Shown one piece after another: positions 1 to 11,439 of a DNA stretch of 64,000 nt. Position numbers and translations under genes: made by a program. The first letter of the stretch is position 1. Every line of letters begins with the position of its first letter. This DNA comes from Albifimbria verrucaria. Lineage: Eukaryota > Ascomycota > Sordariomycetes > Hypocreales > Stachybotryaceae. The DNA is taken from NCBI GenBank assembly GCA_020081605.1, contig JAHREC010000030.1, positions 310,001-374,000 of the forward strand. The letters run 5' to 3'. The notes under the pieces were generated by a model that made no database searches, was not told the origin of the DNA, and saw only the letters and a program-made list of their open reading frames with translations.

Positions 1-639
1 AATTACTTTCTCCCACTCATGGGTGAACCCAACATTTTGGTAACGGCGCACAGACGGCTGACCAGGGCCCTCAATTGTAAGCACATTGTAACCTCGTTCA
101 AGCGCAGCGATTCCGGCTGCATGATACATTTCTTCCTGCGAGCCATCGTAGCCATTGAACATGATGACGGTTGGCCGTTGTTCCACTACTTCATCTGGAG
201 TAAACCATATGCCCTGAATATCAAAGTCCGGCGTGTTAATTGTCACTCGCTCATTTGGGGTGGCCAACGTGGCAAGCCCCGCGTCAAATGCAGCGGTCTG
301 GCTCTCCCAGTAGTCAAATATTCGAGGGTCTGAAGCATTTTCGTGAAGGTAAAAGTCGGCTGCACGGAAGTAAGTCGCAGCACTGAAGAATGCAGTGCGA
401 GCAGAGGCTGGGAACTTGGACTTGGCAATCTTCTTGGCTCGCTTATACACGACTTGTGCCACTTCCACGAACGACTTGGAGAAACTCTCCAAATCCCCAG
501 GAATGATGGAGTTTGCTGCGACGAGAACTTCTCCCAGGTCCGATCCATCATAAACACTCATGGAGAGAGCGCGGAGGATCTGGAAATGGAACGCAGTGTC
601 ACTGCTCAGCCATTGCAGGGTAAAGTTGGAGCTGGCCAT
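1..639 (-). CDS. Alpha/beta hydrolase, partial (runs off left edge)
   Basis: An open frame of 213 codons starts at ATG 639-637 and runs without a stop to base 1, so the C-terminal half, including the catalytic Ser and His, is missing. The N-terminal part is alpha-helical (residues about 1-130). It leads into a strand-turn segment PTVIMFNGYDGSQEEMYHAA and then NVLTIEGPGQ, the oxyanion-side core of the FrsA/2,6-dihydropseudooxynicotine-hydrolase-like and Ayg1-like families. In fungi such enzymes hydrolyse C-C or ester bonds in secondary metabolism, but the substrate cannot be named here. There is no signal peptide. The start is the first ATG after in-frame stops and gives a sensible N-terminus (MASSNFTLQW). 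No frame slip is seen in this stretch. Confidence 0.8.
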   Translation of the reverse strand, partial: MASSNFTLQWLSSDTAFHFQILRALSMSVYDGSDLGEVLVAANSIIPGDLESFSKSFVEVAQVVYKRAKKIAKSKFPASARTAFFSAATYFRAADFYLHENASDPRIFDYWESQTAAFDAGLATLATPNERVTINTPDFDIQGIWFTPDEVVEQRPTVIMFNGYDGSQEEMYHAAGIAALERGYNVLTIEGPGQPSVRRYQNVGFTHEWEKVI

Positions 640-1691
640 TCTGGGAGCGGTGACGGCGGTGTCTATTGGAGTAGGCTGAAGAAGATGTGCAGAGTATGGA
701 AGATTGTGTGAAACAATATATACCTTTATACCACTGCTCTGAACACCAATCGGAAGCTACAACAAGCTCTTCCGGGTGGTGATGCTGTCCCGAGGTGCTG
801 GAAACAGTGCACCCTTATATAAGTATAACTACGGCCGTAAATACATCAGACGAAACTCCTCATCTGATGGCACAGAGCATAATTCAAGACATCTCTTGAA
901 CCTAGTAATCACGACGAGGTTAAGAAACCAGGATATCGAAGTTGTTGCTTGACCACATTTGGCAAGTAATAATTGACACTCCTATCAGATCCATCATAAC
1001 GGCCGTAAGATCTGGATTCTTGGTGGCGCAAACTTCAAAAGATCGTCAACGATAGGTTAGCTCCAGGCCGAGTCGCACATCGCTGTAGTGAGCTGAGTGA
1101 GAAGGAATGCAATCTTACGCTTTCTTCATACCCTGGTGGCACAGGATTCACGTCCTTCCAAGTGATGAGCAGAAAGATGACTGCAGATCTAGCAGGCCAG
1201 GCCTGAGCTTCTTTGTGCGAGGATACTTCGTTAAAAATGAGAAAAATAGCATGAATTTGGCAGACCGAACGAAGGGCATTGCTAGATAATTACTACGATT
1301 ATATCACATTTTGATACCTTTCTGGGTTGACTTTGGTATATACGATCAATACTCAGTTGTCAATTGGGGTGGTGGCAGATATTCAGGACATCCACCCATG
1401 TAGCTTCTGACTGTGTTGTGTGGGAACAGGCCAGAGAACAAGAACCAGGGTTGCAAAAAGACCTTGATCCAAAGTATAACAGGCAAACTATTGTTCAACT
1501 GTTCGGGTATCAATAGCTGCCTACTGAACTCTCAATCAAGTTGGCCTAGCCTCTTAATTCGTAAATCCTGGTGCAGCTCGTTTTACAGTTTGGAATCAAG
1601 TCTCTAGAGCTAGCCTTCATGCCTATCAATTCAACGGATAAAACGATTGAAGTACTCTGCCTAAAATTTCTGTCCCGATTTGTGCCCCGAA
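640..1691. other. Intergenic, no gene recognised
   Basis: Upstream region of the leftmost hydrolase gene. Only short open frames (up to about 64 codons) with no recognisable protein character are present. Nothing else identified. Confidence 0.5.
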
Positions 1692-1732
1692 ATAAGGATG
1701 ACACGCTCAATCAAAGAGAAGCTACCAATTTT
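1692..1732 (+). pseudogene. U6 snRNA 3'-end fragment
   Basis: These 41 bases match, on the opposite strand, the last 41 bases of exon 2 of the U6 gene at 2574-2750 (from the ATAAGGATGACACGC block to the AATTTT end). The preceding bases around TTGTGCCCCGAA still resemble the U6 segment CATTGCCCCTGC. The ACAGAGA box, the 5' stem and the intron are absent, so this cannot be a functional U6. It is probably a truncated copy or an inverted duplication remnant. Confidence 0.75.
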
Positions 1733-2573
1733 CAGGCGTTTGCTTGAGGCACATGCTTTTGCCGTGGGACAACGTGAGAAGCTCCACTACGGGGAACCTC
1801 GTCGGAGTGACGATTCCACAGTCGCGAAAGAACTGGTTAATCAAGGTGGAGTCCACCGCGCGCTTCGCGCCTGTGAAGGCGCGAGCGCGGGCGCGAAATC
1901 TTCCAGCACGGAACTTTTTGGGTTACGTAGCCAGCCGCAATAGAGTAATGACATTGTGTAAGTGTGTGTGGACGTGGTATCATCGAATGTAAAGTTTGCC
2001 TCATATCCATGATAATGCAAGCCCTTTGGCCTGTTAATGGCAAGAGGCAAAGCATTCAAATGGGAGAAAAAGCAGTAACATGGTTCCACTAGCACTGAGA
2101 TGTACAATTCTCATAACCCCAAGCAAAACATTGTACCAGGTCAGTCGCTCAAGCTCCACTTTGTTGACGTGCCTCTACCTAGAGTATATGACTACCCGGC
2201 AGCACAACGGCTGCCGCATGGAAAGGATACACTTAAGACACAACGCGCAGAGCAATCTCATCGAGCTCTGGTGGATAGCTGTAGGAAGATATGTTCCTAC
2301 GAGATAAAAGGCCCTGTAGGACAAGGTCAAACGAGATGCTTTCAGAATGTGATTTGGGGAAGTATATTCTAGCGATTAGAAGTGCTTGAATGCTGGGTAA
2401 AAGTGGCTGTACGTTATGGTTGACAGAGGGAGGGTGCCTCAGGCTAACTTCTTCCACAATCCTGTCTCCAGTTACGTACCTAGTTGCCTCCTCTCCAACC
2501 GCCCCAGCCTACATATTCCAATTATAGAAAAAGACACAATACAAATTGAAAAAAGATATAAAAAAATAAAACA
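1733..2573. other. Intergenic, no gene recognised
   Basis: Between the U6 fragment and the U6 gene. It contains a short CG-rich palindromic stretch near 1860-1890 (gcgcgagcgcgggcgcg) and an A-rich tract at 2526-2580, whose minus-strand T runs serve as the Pol III terminator of U6. No coding gene is supported. Confidence 0.5.
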
Positions 2574-2638
2574 AAAAAATTGGTAGCTTCTCTTTGATTG
2601 AGCGTGTCATCCTTATGCAGGGGCAATGCTAATCTTCT

Positions 2639-2713
2639 CTGTTGACAAGTCAGTATATGAATTCGAACCCTGACCTTGGGAGTAGGTCAGATGCTTTGGA
2701 CTGTTGTACTAAC
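2639..2713 (-). other. Spliceosomal intron inside U6
   Basis: Starts GTTAGT and ends CAACAG, with a CTGAC branch-like motif 11 nt before the end. Removing it restores the universally conserved U6 core exactly. It carries the B box described separately. mRNA-type introns in U6 genes are known from several ascomycetes, for example fission yeast. Confidence 0.88.
2659..2669 (-). promoter_or_regulatory. Pol III B box within the U6 intron
   Basis: GGTTCGAATTC matches the B-box consensus GGTTCGANTCC at 10 of 11 positions. It is the only near-perfect B box I saw in the window that is not part of a tRNA-like structure. In fission yeast U6 the TFIIIC-binding B box also lies in the intron, so function is likely by analogy. 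Confidence 0.75.
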
Positions 2714-2774
2714 CTGTATCGTTTTAATTGACCAAATTTTGCCCGAAGGCGAAAGTAAGGCCATTTAGTTTAGC

Positions 2775-2780
2775 ATATAA
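2775..2780 (-). promoter_or_regulatory. TATA element of U6
   Basis: TTATAT (minus strand) sits 25-30 bp upstream of the predicted U6 5' end, the usual spacing for a Pol III type 3-like TATA box. Confidence 0.65.
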
Positions 2781-3367
2781 GGGTAGGTAGGGGTGGGGTC
2801 CTCTGTATGCCCCTGGGGGTTGTCCCCGACCCTTCTATTGCAACCGCACGTGATGCGTCACACTTGACATAGTGAAAGCCATATCGTCCTTCTCATGTGA
2901 ACAAGACAAAAGTCTGTACGCTTTTCTGCATCTTTGCGCGTGCTGTCAACACATTCACCAGCAACATGTTGCACCACGCTCCGAAGGTCATGTTTATTAC
3001 AAAAGTGTCACCTTCACTTTCGTCAAAGAGGGGTGTTTCTGTTCCAGGGTAGTGCAACCCTAATGGTTGTCTGACTTAATACCTCATTCGTCTCTCGCCA
3101 ACTGTTCCCGTGTCTAACGTTAACCGTTTCGCCCTAAGCTTTTAAAAGTGGGCACATAGATCGTACAGTGGGCAAGACGCCTCTCACGCATGTTCGATAG
3201 AAGGTATCGATTAATAAGATGACTACATTATAACTTGTCTAGCCTTCTTACAACAGCTGCTCTTGGCCTCTGGAGCACTGAACAATCACAGTATTACTGT
3301 ACAGTATGCAAACCACCAGTTCCGAATTTCTCCCGCACGAGCAGTCGGCCGTCCTCACCAGCCAACG

Positions 3368-4364
3368 CTACTGACATCGTTCTGGGCTAAGACTTACACG
3401 CAGCCTTACTCTGGACAGACCCCAGTTCTGGGACTTTTCCAAGGGCTTTGCGGGCCTCATTCCATAAATCTTTTTCTCGAACAGCTGGCTTCGCAGGTAT
3501 GCCAGAGTCATGCGTAGGACCATGGCTGATCGTGAAGGATCCTCGTCGGTAGTCTCCTTTGCATCATAGCCGGCAACACCTCCAAGGCTATGGTGGCCAT
3601 CTTTACCCACACCAGGTCCGTAGCACCGGGACTCAACGTATATGCGTCGGCATGCCATGAAGAGTTGCGGGTGGAAAGCGGTGGGACCACATCATCCTCG
3701 CCGCAGATCAAGAGCGTCGGCGTGGTCATCTCGCTGAAGTCCATATTGTACCATGGGAGGACCGTTTTCCCCATGTCGGAGAGATCCTTCGGGTCGCCAG
3801 TGTTGGCATATAGCACACCTGCTTTGACACGTTTGTCAAAGAGGCTGAACTTCTCCCCACCGCGAGGATCCGTGTTGGTAGCCCCGAGAAGAACGCTGGA
3901 GGTAGTTGCTCCCCACGAGTGTCCGACCACGGCAATTTTGTCTCTATCTAGCCGACCTGCGATGGCGCCGAAAGACTCTTCTATGGTATCAAGGTGATCT
4001 AGAATCCAGGCAAGGTCTCTAGGGCGCCACTCCCAGGAATCTCCTCCTTTTCCGGACTGGAGAGACCAAGGCTGGCCGAATCCAAGTGTGTCGGTTGCAC
4101 GGTTACAAAACCATGTCCAGCTAGGAAGTCGGCGGCGGGTGCGTATCCATGGAACGAATTGAGCCAAAAGCTCATGCCACCACCGTGAGACAGAATCGCG
4201 ATGGGGAGAGCATCTCCAGTTGCTGGTGCGGATACCTTGACTTGTAGATCAACCGGGCGACCAGGAAAAGGAATCACAACTGGGCCATACGTGATGACTG
4301 GAACTTCAGCAGGTACAGGAAGCCTGGCTGCTGCTCCGATTAGAGCATGAGTGGTGTTAAACAT
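3368..4364 (-). CDS. Alpha/beta hydrolase, acetylhydrolase/lipase-like, two frame slips
   Basis: Predicted cytosolic serine hydrolase of about 330 aa. The N-terminal frame starts at ATG 4364 and holds the oxyanion segment AILSHGGGMSFW. The middle frame holds the nucleophile elbow GHSWGA and the acid-bearing segment LLICGEDDVVPP. The third frame supplies HHSLGG, whose His completes a Ser-Asp-His triad. The layout resembles PAF-acetylhydrolase-like and fungal esterase families; the substrate is unknown. Slips lie near 4040 (frame 1 to 2) and near 3600 (frame 2 to 3). The first is fixed by one added base. The gene could be a pseudogene, but the same slips occur in essential genes of this window, so sequence error is favoured. 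No signal peptide. Confidence 0.72.
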
Positions 4365-5529
4365 TGTGATGCTGAGCTTTTATGCTTGAGCGATGCCCGT
4401 GTGATGAATATATGACAAGATGAGATTCGATGCCTTGATGAGCTCCTTCCATCTGCCGCCTACTAGTTCTTTATATCATATTTACTCGCAACATCTCGAA
4501 CCCAAGCCTCTCGTGAGGTTTACCATTTCACGCAATCATCTCACTTACACTGGATACTGACTAGGATACCTACAAGGCGCTTAGTCAATCCATCTCGGAT
4601 GTAGTGCAATCCCCGGACTCTAGGATTGAGTAGCCTGTGTGAATCACAGCACGGTGCAAATTTCCTAAAAATGGCGATAAATTTATGGACTTAGACATTC
4701 TCGTCAATTAAATCCGCTATACCAGGGACCGGGCTTCCTGGCTTATTGAGCATGGAGATTGGCCATCAAAATTTCCGTGTATCTACACGGAGTATAGAGA
4801 ATAGTCACTATGTGAATCCTTGGCGCATCGGTGACAAGCGCTTTGCCTTGATGCGCACGAGAATGTCATATTTGTTAAGAGGTTGGAGTCCTGGTGAGAT
4901 GTGGGGACGGAGACAATGCGTCAACTGGGAGGGATGGGCCTGAAGGGGCAATGACTGGAGAGAATTACTGAAAATTGAACATCTCAAAGTCATGATTATC
5001 TATTAAAGCCTTAATACTATTCGAATATAATAAGTTGAGCTCTCGAGTATTGGTCGAATTAATTCACCATAATATTCGAATATTAGTCGAATAAAACTAT
5101 ATTGATGTTCGGATGCGAGTTGAACAAGACTCTACCTTTCTTTTAATATTGCCCGAGTTTTTGAAGAACAATTCTCGTATGTGAACCTAAGCTTTTACGA
5201 TGATGGTTCTGTATTTACTACTTGCCCCTGGCATATCAAGCTACAGGCTATACTCTGCGTGTCAACATTTAGAAGACTTCTCAGGCAGACGTATTGACTC
5301 TCAACCTACAAGCATTCACAAAACTTCATTAGTTATTCTAGGGAATTCACCGATTGCAAAAGTTATGTTAGGTTATGTGCTACACAATAGATGTGGCATT
5401 TATTATACACTATTGATGATATTTTGACTAATATACTATGGACGATGCTGATGAGTAAGCCTTGGGAGCCTATTGGCACCATATTTTGTCTTATGGAGAA
5501 GCGGTGTGATACCGTACAGAGAACCTCTG

Positions 5530-5750
5530 AACGCGAGCTCCAAAGGCATGTAATGTAGTCGGGTATGTTGTGTACAAAACCTCCGCCGACGAACGCCAGA
5601 AGCATGTAATGTAGTCGGGTATGTTGTATACATTACAAAACCTCTACCGACGAACGCCAGAGGCATGTAATGTAGTCGGTTGTGTCGTATATAAAATCTT
5701 TGCAGGCGAACCCCAAAGAAATGCGATATAGTCGGGGATGCCGCATCGAA
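5530..5750. repeat. Degenerate tandem repeat, 56-61 bp units
   Basis: Four units share the core CATGTAATGTAGTCGG, at 5547, 5603 and 5664, with a diverged fourth near 5720. An upstream arm ACGAACGCCAGA is shared by the middle units. The units drift in length and sequence. Function unknown. Confidence 0.75.
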
Positions 5751-8427
5751 TTATTGTCCCTTGATAGAGCTCAAGGGATAGCGTCCCGTTTCGTAGATTT
5801 GGCCTCCTCGGCGTGGACACCTGGAGGGCTCATAACATGAGGGCGATGAGACTACCTCACGCCAGTAATAAAAGAAAGGTCGGGCACTCCATGATTGGCA
5901 AACTGGATGTGGTGACCGTACTGAAGCCCTTATAATATCCACCCCAGAAAGGCAGACGCTTAAGCAGACACCTAAGTGGTAGTCCCATCTTAGGTGATCT
6001 CTGGTGTCTGTCTCATTGAGAGCAAGGCACGGCGAAATGGCTCGATAGGCCCGCTCGTTACCAACCACTGGCGGGTTGATGTATAAGCCAGGGCTAAGTA
6101 AGCAGAAACAATCGGCATAACCCAAGCAGGTAAACACCGATGTTTCTGCTGTTCTCGAGGTATGCTTGACCCACCTCAATTCAGCTGGCGTTAGAACCTT
6201 TGGACTGGACTTGCCTTGGCATGTCGGTTTGAGGCACCAACAGTTGGCTGATTGGCCATACCAGCGAGGAACGGCTTCCGAGAAAGACAGATCACAGACC
6301 CTGGTCTTTTTGCCTAGGAACTCGGCCCGCGCAGCGATCATCGCCTGTTGCGGTCTCGGAGCAGAAATCCTGTCGGTAGTAATTCTGGGCGCCAAGTCAT
6401 GGCGCACACTCAAGCAAGCCCAAGAGTTGGCCAAGCGAAGATACGGCCGGCCGAGTCGCGGACCGTGTAGTTCAGGTAGATGGTGAGGCTCAACCGAGAC
6501 ATCGGGAGTTTTGTGCACGTCAATATGGGATAGCCTTCTGACCTTGGCTGCCTCCTAGAGTAGTCCTCTATGGATTAGCGGCAACACATGGTTGACTCGA
6601 CTTCCTGGCACAAGACCGTTCCCGTATCTGTGGTTGTTTTTCGCAATATTACCAAGACAGGACAAGCTAGCAGGCACGAAGACTTAGCGAGCGGCGGCTT
6701 TATCATGTCCACGGCCTAGGCACTTTCTAGTTGGCTAAGGGTATGGTATCTTCCTTCTAGAATGCCCGGCAACGCCAGAGTCCCGAGGCATGGGTTGGGG
6801 AGTGTGCCGGGTTCAGTATATCGGCAACAATCCACTCACAACCCTCCTCAGTCTTGTTCTGCTTGGACTCTCTCCTCTCTGCCTCTGCCACTCGGCTATC
6901 GCGCATCTACGATAGCCCTGATTTGCAGCCACTTGACCCTCCACGCGACATGCCAGCCTAAGAAGCGACATGCGGTTTCTATGGGAGGGCTGGGTGTGCT
7001 GGCTACACGGCCGTATCCAGGAATGTGGTCTCCAATATTGGCCGGGGTTATGGGGCATCCCACTCATGCTGCCCATGGGGTGCATGGTGCTGACGCTGGC
7101 CGGGCGTTCTCGGCGGTATTGTTCAATGGTAGACCAACACACTCCCGTTTTGGCGATTTATGCCGCCTTGTATATTGGCCGCCCGGCCAGGAGGCCAGTT
7201 CCTGTGGTGGTGCAGATCAGTTGACGAAAGCTGTCTGTTTCCTCCAGTTTAAATATGCCACATTGTGAGTAAAGACTTTGTGAAGGATATATCGAGGGCT
7301 TCACGGCTCGCAGCATATTTGAAGAACAAGCGGTCAAATAATCCTTTGTGCGAACAATTTGTCAAGCGATGAATGCGCGATATCTCAATGGAAATCACCT
7401 ATACTGCGACACTGATCCTTGTCCATCGGGTCCTCACGCAGCTGCAGCTGCACCACAATGGATACAACAGCAACGTCCCGTCGGATACGCAGGACAAATG
7501 CCATGATTCGAGAGAGGTGCATGTAGCAAAAAGTACCGACAAGGGCCATGGCCAAGAACGGGTGCCGGACAATCCTGGGGGCAGGATGGAGACGTGCAGA
7601 CGCTACTCCACTTCTTTCAAGGACGGCCAGGGCCTGACTTGAAGGGGCCATAAATGTCGCTCGAACAAGCGATTTACGGACTTTTGTTCACACGCAACAG
7701 GAAGAGCCCTGGGGACAGAACCATGTGTAGGTCGCGGTGGTTGGAGCGGGTCATGGTCGTATTCCGCCGCATCGGTTAATTCGGGCAACGGCGCCGTAAG
7801 GACCGAATGAATACGGGTCCAGCTTGAGGATATGTCCTAGCTGACCCAGTATGTATAATCTCAAGGCCCTCACTGGAGTCGATATTAATCTTTTAAGCTT
7901 GAATTCTTCAAGTAATGCAGAAAACACTCAACAGGGCTAACGTGGGCTCTTTGTAAGACATACTCGCAATGCTGTGTCGTGACCATGTTCACACAGACCA
8001 TGACAACTCGGTCTGTGTTCTCCCGCCACCTTGTTGAGGTGAATGGGCAAGATGGGGACAAAACAATTATCTCAAATGTGATTGCCTCGCTAACACACCC
8101 TCATGACCTTCAGGGTTGTTCAAAACAGAACAAAAAGTGGTGTTCATTGGGCCAGTTACGGGGCTGGAAGATGTTGTGCAACGTGGTGGCAACCCTCTCC
8201 CTGGAATCCCATTCACCTGCCGCAACTACGCTGCCAGAATAATGCAAGGCTGGGGCGTAGGCTTCCTAAATGTTCAAACCTGTCAGTCATACGCTTAAGC
8301 ATGCGGCAGCACGGCGCGACGTGCCAACCATCCCTGCATTACCATCCTCCAACAACCCTACCAGAGCCTTGACCCAGAGATCATCACATCTCCGCAGACG
8401 GCATACGCTCCAATAAATCCCCATAAT

Positions 8428-8451
8428 CCGGGGTAATCCATTCGTGCGGGG
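8428..8451 (+). promoter_or_regulatory. Paired CreA-type (SYGGRG) sites upstream of transporter
   Basis: CCGGGG (8428-8433) and GCGGGG (8446-8451) both fit SYGGRG, the carbon-catabolite repressor CreA/Cre1 consensus. They lie in the same orientation, 12 bp apart and about 205 bp before the transporter ATG. Paired sites are typical of functional CreA targets, but the motif is short and common, so this is an inference. Confidence 0.35.
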
Positions 8452-8655
8452 CATATGGAGTCGCGACAGTGGGCAGGTAGAATGTGACATGATGGAGCGC
8501 TCATAAAGACCCCCAACCCTCTGCGACATTCCGGTCTTTCCTCCTCGTGGCCAACCTTGCCTATCTCCTCCTCGGTCGGAGCTCTTGAGACACCAAAGTC
8601 GACCTTCCTTCCACACACTCTTCACCAGGCAGAAAGCAGCTAGTCGATAGGCATC

Positions 8656-10570
8656 ATGGCTATCCTCACCGGAAAGGCCGCCGAGACCGGCACCTCGGAC
8701 CCCATCGTCACTCGCATGGTAGCCGAGGACAAGGTCCCTTCTGGAAGAAGCGCAACCTCCGTATGATGTACTTCTTTCTCTTCACCTGCTGCATGGGTGT
8801 CGAGATGACTTCTGGCTTCGACTCCCAGCTCATCAACACGCTGCAGTTCTCGACCCAATGGAACACGTGTAAGCGCACACTTCGTCCTTGTTAGTCTTCA
8901 AGCACTGACGCCCAATGCCAGACTTTGGTAACGGCTACCACAACAAGGAAGGCAAACCCGGTATCGAGCCTGCCATGCTCGGATTCCTTAACTCGTGTTA
9001 CAACCTTGGTTCTATCATTGGCGTTCCCATTGCTCCCTGGTTCGCCCATAGGTTCGGTCGACGATGGGCCATCATGACCGGTTCCATTGTTATGGTCATT
9101 GGCGCCTTGCTTCAGGGCTTTGCTCAGCATAGTCAGTTGCCAATTCAATGCACTGAAATGAGAAAGATACGACATCTTGCTAACTTGTGTCAAAGTCGCC
9201 ATGTACATCATCGCCCGTATGCTGCTTGGTGTCGGTATCGTCTTCGCCATCATCTCCGGTTCCGCCATGATTGGTGAACTGGCTTACCCCAAGGAGCGTC
9301 CTCTATTGACTTCCTTATTCAACGCCTCCTGGTATATTGGCTCTATTATTGCCTGCGCCATCTCTCTAGGGACTGTTGATATTCCTGGAGATTGGGCCTG
9401 GCGAATCCCTCGATCCTGCAGATTGCACCTTCATTGCTGCAGATCGGCACTGTCTTGTAAGGCTTCTAGCTGATGAAGTTTACACCTCATGCTGACAAGG
9501 CCCCTACAGCTTCCTCCCCGAAAGTCCTCGTTGGCTGGTTGCCCACGACCGTGACGAAGAAGCGCTTGCCATTCTCACCAAATACCACGCCGAAGGCGAT
9601 GCCAGCTCTGTCCTTGTCCACGCCGAAATGGCTCAGATCCGCTCCACCATTAAGATTGAAATGGAGAATTCTAAGCAGTCGTGGTGGGTTATGTTCGCGA
9701 CCAAGGCCATGCGAAAGCGTGTCATCATCGCCATTTTCCTCGGTCTCTTCACTCAGATGTCCGGCAACACTCTTGTCTCTTACTACTCCAACTTCCTCTT
9801 CGAGATGATGAACTACACGACTACCTATGCCAAGTCGAGAATCAACATCGCCAACCAGTGCTGGGGTCTCCTCAACGCCACCATACTGGCCGTTATTGTC
9901 TCTAAATTCCGTCGAAGACTTATGTACCTGACATCTGCTGGCTCTATGTGTTTGGTATTCACCGCCCTGACCGTCTCCCTGTACTTCCTTCATGATGCCA
10001 AGGCCCAGGGCTTGATGAACCCGGCTGCCAGCAAAGCCGCCCTGGTCTTCTATTTCGCATTTTCCGCCTGCTACAACCTCGGAAACAACGCTCTGACATA
10101 CAGTAAGTTTGAAAGCTGTATTATGTGAGGAAACAATCTGTTAACACATCCCCTACAGCTTACCTTGTCGAGCTTTTCCCTTACGCTGTCCGCAGCCGTG
10201 GTATCGGTATCCAACAGATCTTTGGCAAGGGTGCTGGATTCTTCTCCACCAACGTGAACCCCATCGCCCTGGATGCCATTGACTGGAAGTACATGGCCAT
10301 CTACTGTGGTTGGATCGCCTTTGAGTTCATCCTGATCTACTTTATGTACCCTGAAACTCATGGCCGTACTCTGGAGGAGCTTGCCTTCTGTAAGTGTGCA
10401 CATGCTATGTTTGTAAACATGACAATACTGACACAAGGGAAACAGTGTTCGAGGGTAAGGAGTATGCTGATATGGCTGTGGCTGCCGTTGAGAAGCAAAT
10501 TCACGGGGAAGCGACGCATGAGAATACCGTTACCCACATCGAGCAATCTGAGACGGAGAGGAAAGCTTAA
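8656..10570 (+). CDS. MFS sugar transporter (lactose/hexose permease type)
   Basis: Twelve-helix plasma-membrane sugar:proton symporter of the MFS sugar porter family, 544 aa after repair. Visible motifs are MTSGFDSQLINTLQF (helix 1), FAHRFGRRWAIMTG (loop 2-3 RFGRR signature), LPESPRWLVAHDRDEEAL (PESPR after helix 6), LFTQMSGNTLVSYY (helix 7), YLVELFPYAVRSRG and YFMYPETHGRTLEELAF (PETxGRTLEE after helix 12). Five introns: 8869-8921, 9132-9195, 9457-9509, 10103-10158 and 10390-10445. Two one-base deletions, near 8736 (VPFWKK) and 9403 (RIPSILQ), break the frame. With both restored the spliced CDS is 1635 nt, an exact multiple of three. It resembles lactose permease-like fungal transporters; the actual sugar cannot be read from sequence. 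Confidence 0.93.
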
Positions 10571-11069
10571 GGCTATTGCACTACCCATCAAGGGATGTTT
10601 GAATGATTGGTGTCTATGGTTCAAATACCGAACATTAAATAGGAGCCTTTCCATCAAATCAGTTCAGTAACCATGCCTGTGCCTGTGCCATATCATTTCC
10701 TAGTGAAGTGTAGGCATTCAAAGACAGTAGTGAACACTCGGGCGCGCGAAGAGAAATCTTTACAAAGCGCAATAATTCCGAAACAATGACAAAGGAAACG
10801 ATTGTGAAGGCGACTTAAAACGAGTGTGATTCCTCCAGTCATTGGATTGCGAGCTGGTACTGAGATGTTATTAGTACAAGAAATAGTCGCACAAGAACAA
10901 GTGAAGAGCAGACAGGACATACCAGTAGTGTAAACGGGGGTAAGATGGACGTCGACTCAGCGAGCACACTTGTCCCACTTGATGGCTGAAGGAGGCCGGA
11001 CGAAAAGGTGAAGGAAATCAGTGCGACACGTTGAGAAGAAGGAAAGTTTTCTGCAAGGCGGTCTTGCGA
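10571..11069. other. Intergenic between transporter and spliced locus
   Basis: 3' flank of the transporter. No separate gene is seen. The minus strand may hold the tail of the intron-rich locus at 11-13 kb. Confidence 0.4.
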
Positions 11070-11439
11070 AGTCGGGCAGTTTAACTCATACCGAGGAGTG
11101 AATAGTAGTAGTTGAAGTCGAGCATCTATGAGAGGATTGCTTGGAGATGCCGCCTTGTGACCGACTCGACGAGATATCTAATAGAATTAGCATATGTAGA
11201 GGCAAAGGAGTTTGTGACTTACGAAGGTAAATGTTTGTTGCTTTGTCTGTGAAGGCATTCATTCCTAGTTGCTGGTGTAGGCAAAGTCTCACCATGTTCT
11301 TCAAACTCTGTTGGCAGAATATTGATTGGAGATTGTTCTTTTGCAGGCGGCGCTGGCGTCGCACCAGGGACATTGTCAAATAGAATGAGGGCTTCTTTGG
11401 GGCGACTGGGGTGGATCTTCTTCCAGCGAGTTCAACTGC

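Larger units (their letters stand above)
2574..2750 (-). ncRNA. U6 spliceosomal snRNA gene with one intron
   Basis: Exon 1 (2750-2714) carries the 5' hairpin GCCTTCGGGC and ends AACGATACAG. Exon 2 (2638 to about 2574) begins AGAAGATTAGC and continues GCCCCTGCATAAGGATGACACGC. Joined, they give the invariant ACGATACAGAGAAGATTAGC core including the ACAGAGA box that pairs with 5' splice sites. The mature RNA is about 100 nt, as expected. The 3' end runs into T7 followed by further T tracts, a Pol III terminator. A TATA element lies about 25-30 bp upstream. The RNA forms the catalytic core of the spliceosome with U2 and U5. The 75-bp intron interrupts the gene within the ACAGAGA region. Confidence 0.92.
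4365..8655. other. Long region with no recognised gene
   Basis: About 4.3 kb with uneven base composition. 4980-5110 is AT-rich with repeated ATTCGAAT/TCGAATA motifs, and 5530-5750 is a degenerate tandem repeat. Open frames at 5751-6518 (minus, 255 codons) and 6762-7268 (plus, 168 codons) show no domain, repeat or amphipathic pattern and overlap other frames, so they are not annotated. The last 400 bp are the promoter of the transporter gene. Confidence 0.5.

Noticed and set aside
2659..2669. tRNA gene suggested by the GGTTCGAATTC block
   Set aside because: No A box or acceptor stem around it; its place inside the U6 intron explains it.
5751..6518. 255-codon minus-strand ORF
   Set aside because: Mixed composition with many Cys, Arg and His, no domain or family pattern, and overlapped by an opposite-strand frame; looks like chance.
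9487..9993. 168-codon minus-strand ORF inside the transporter
   Set aside because: Antisense shadow of exons that encode clear MFS helices on the plus strand.
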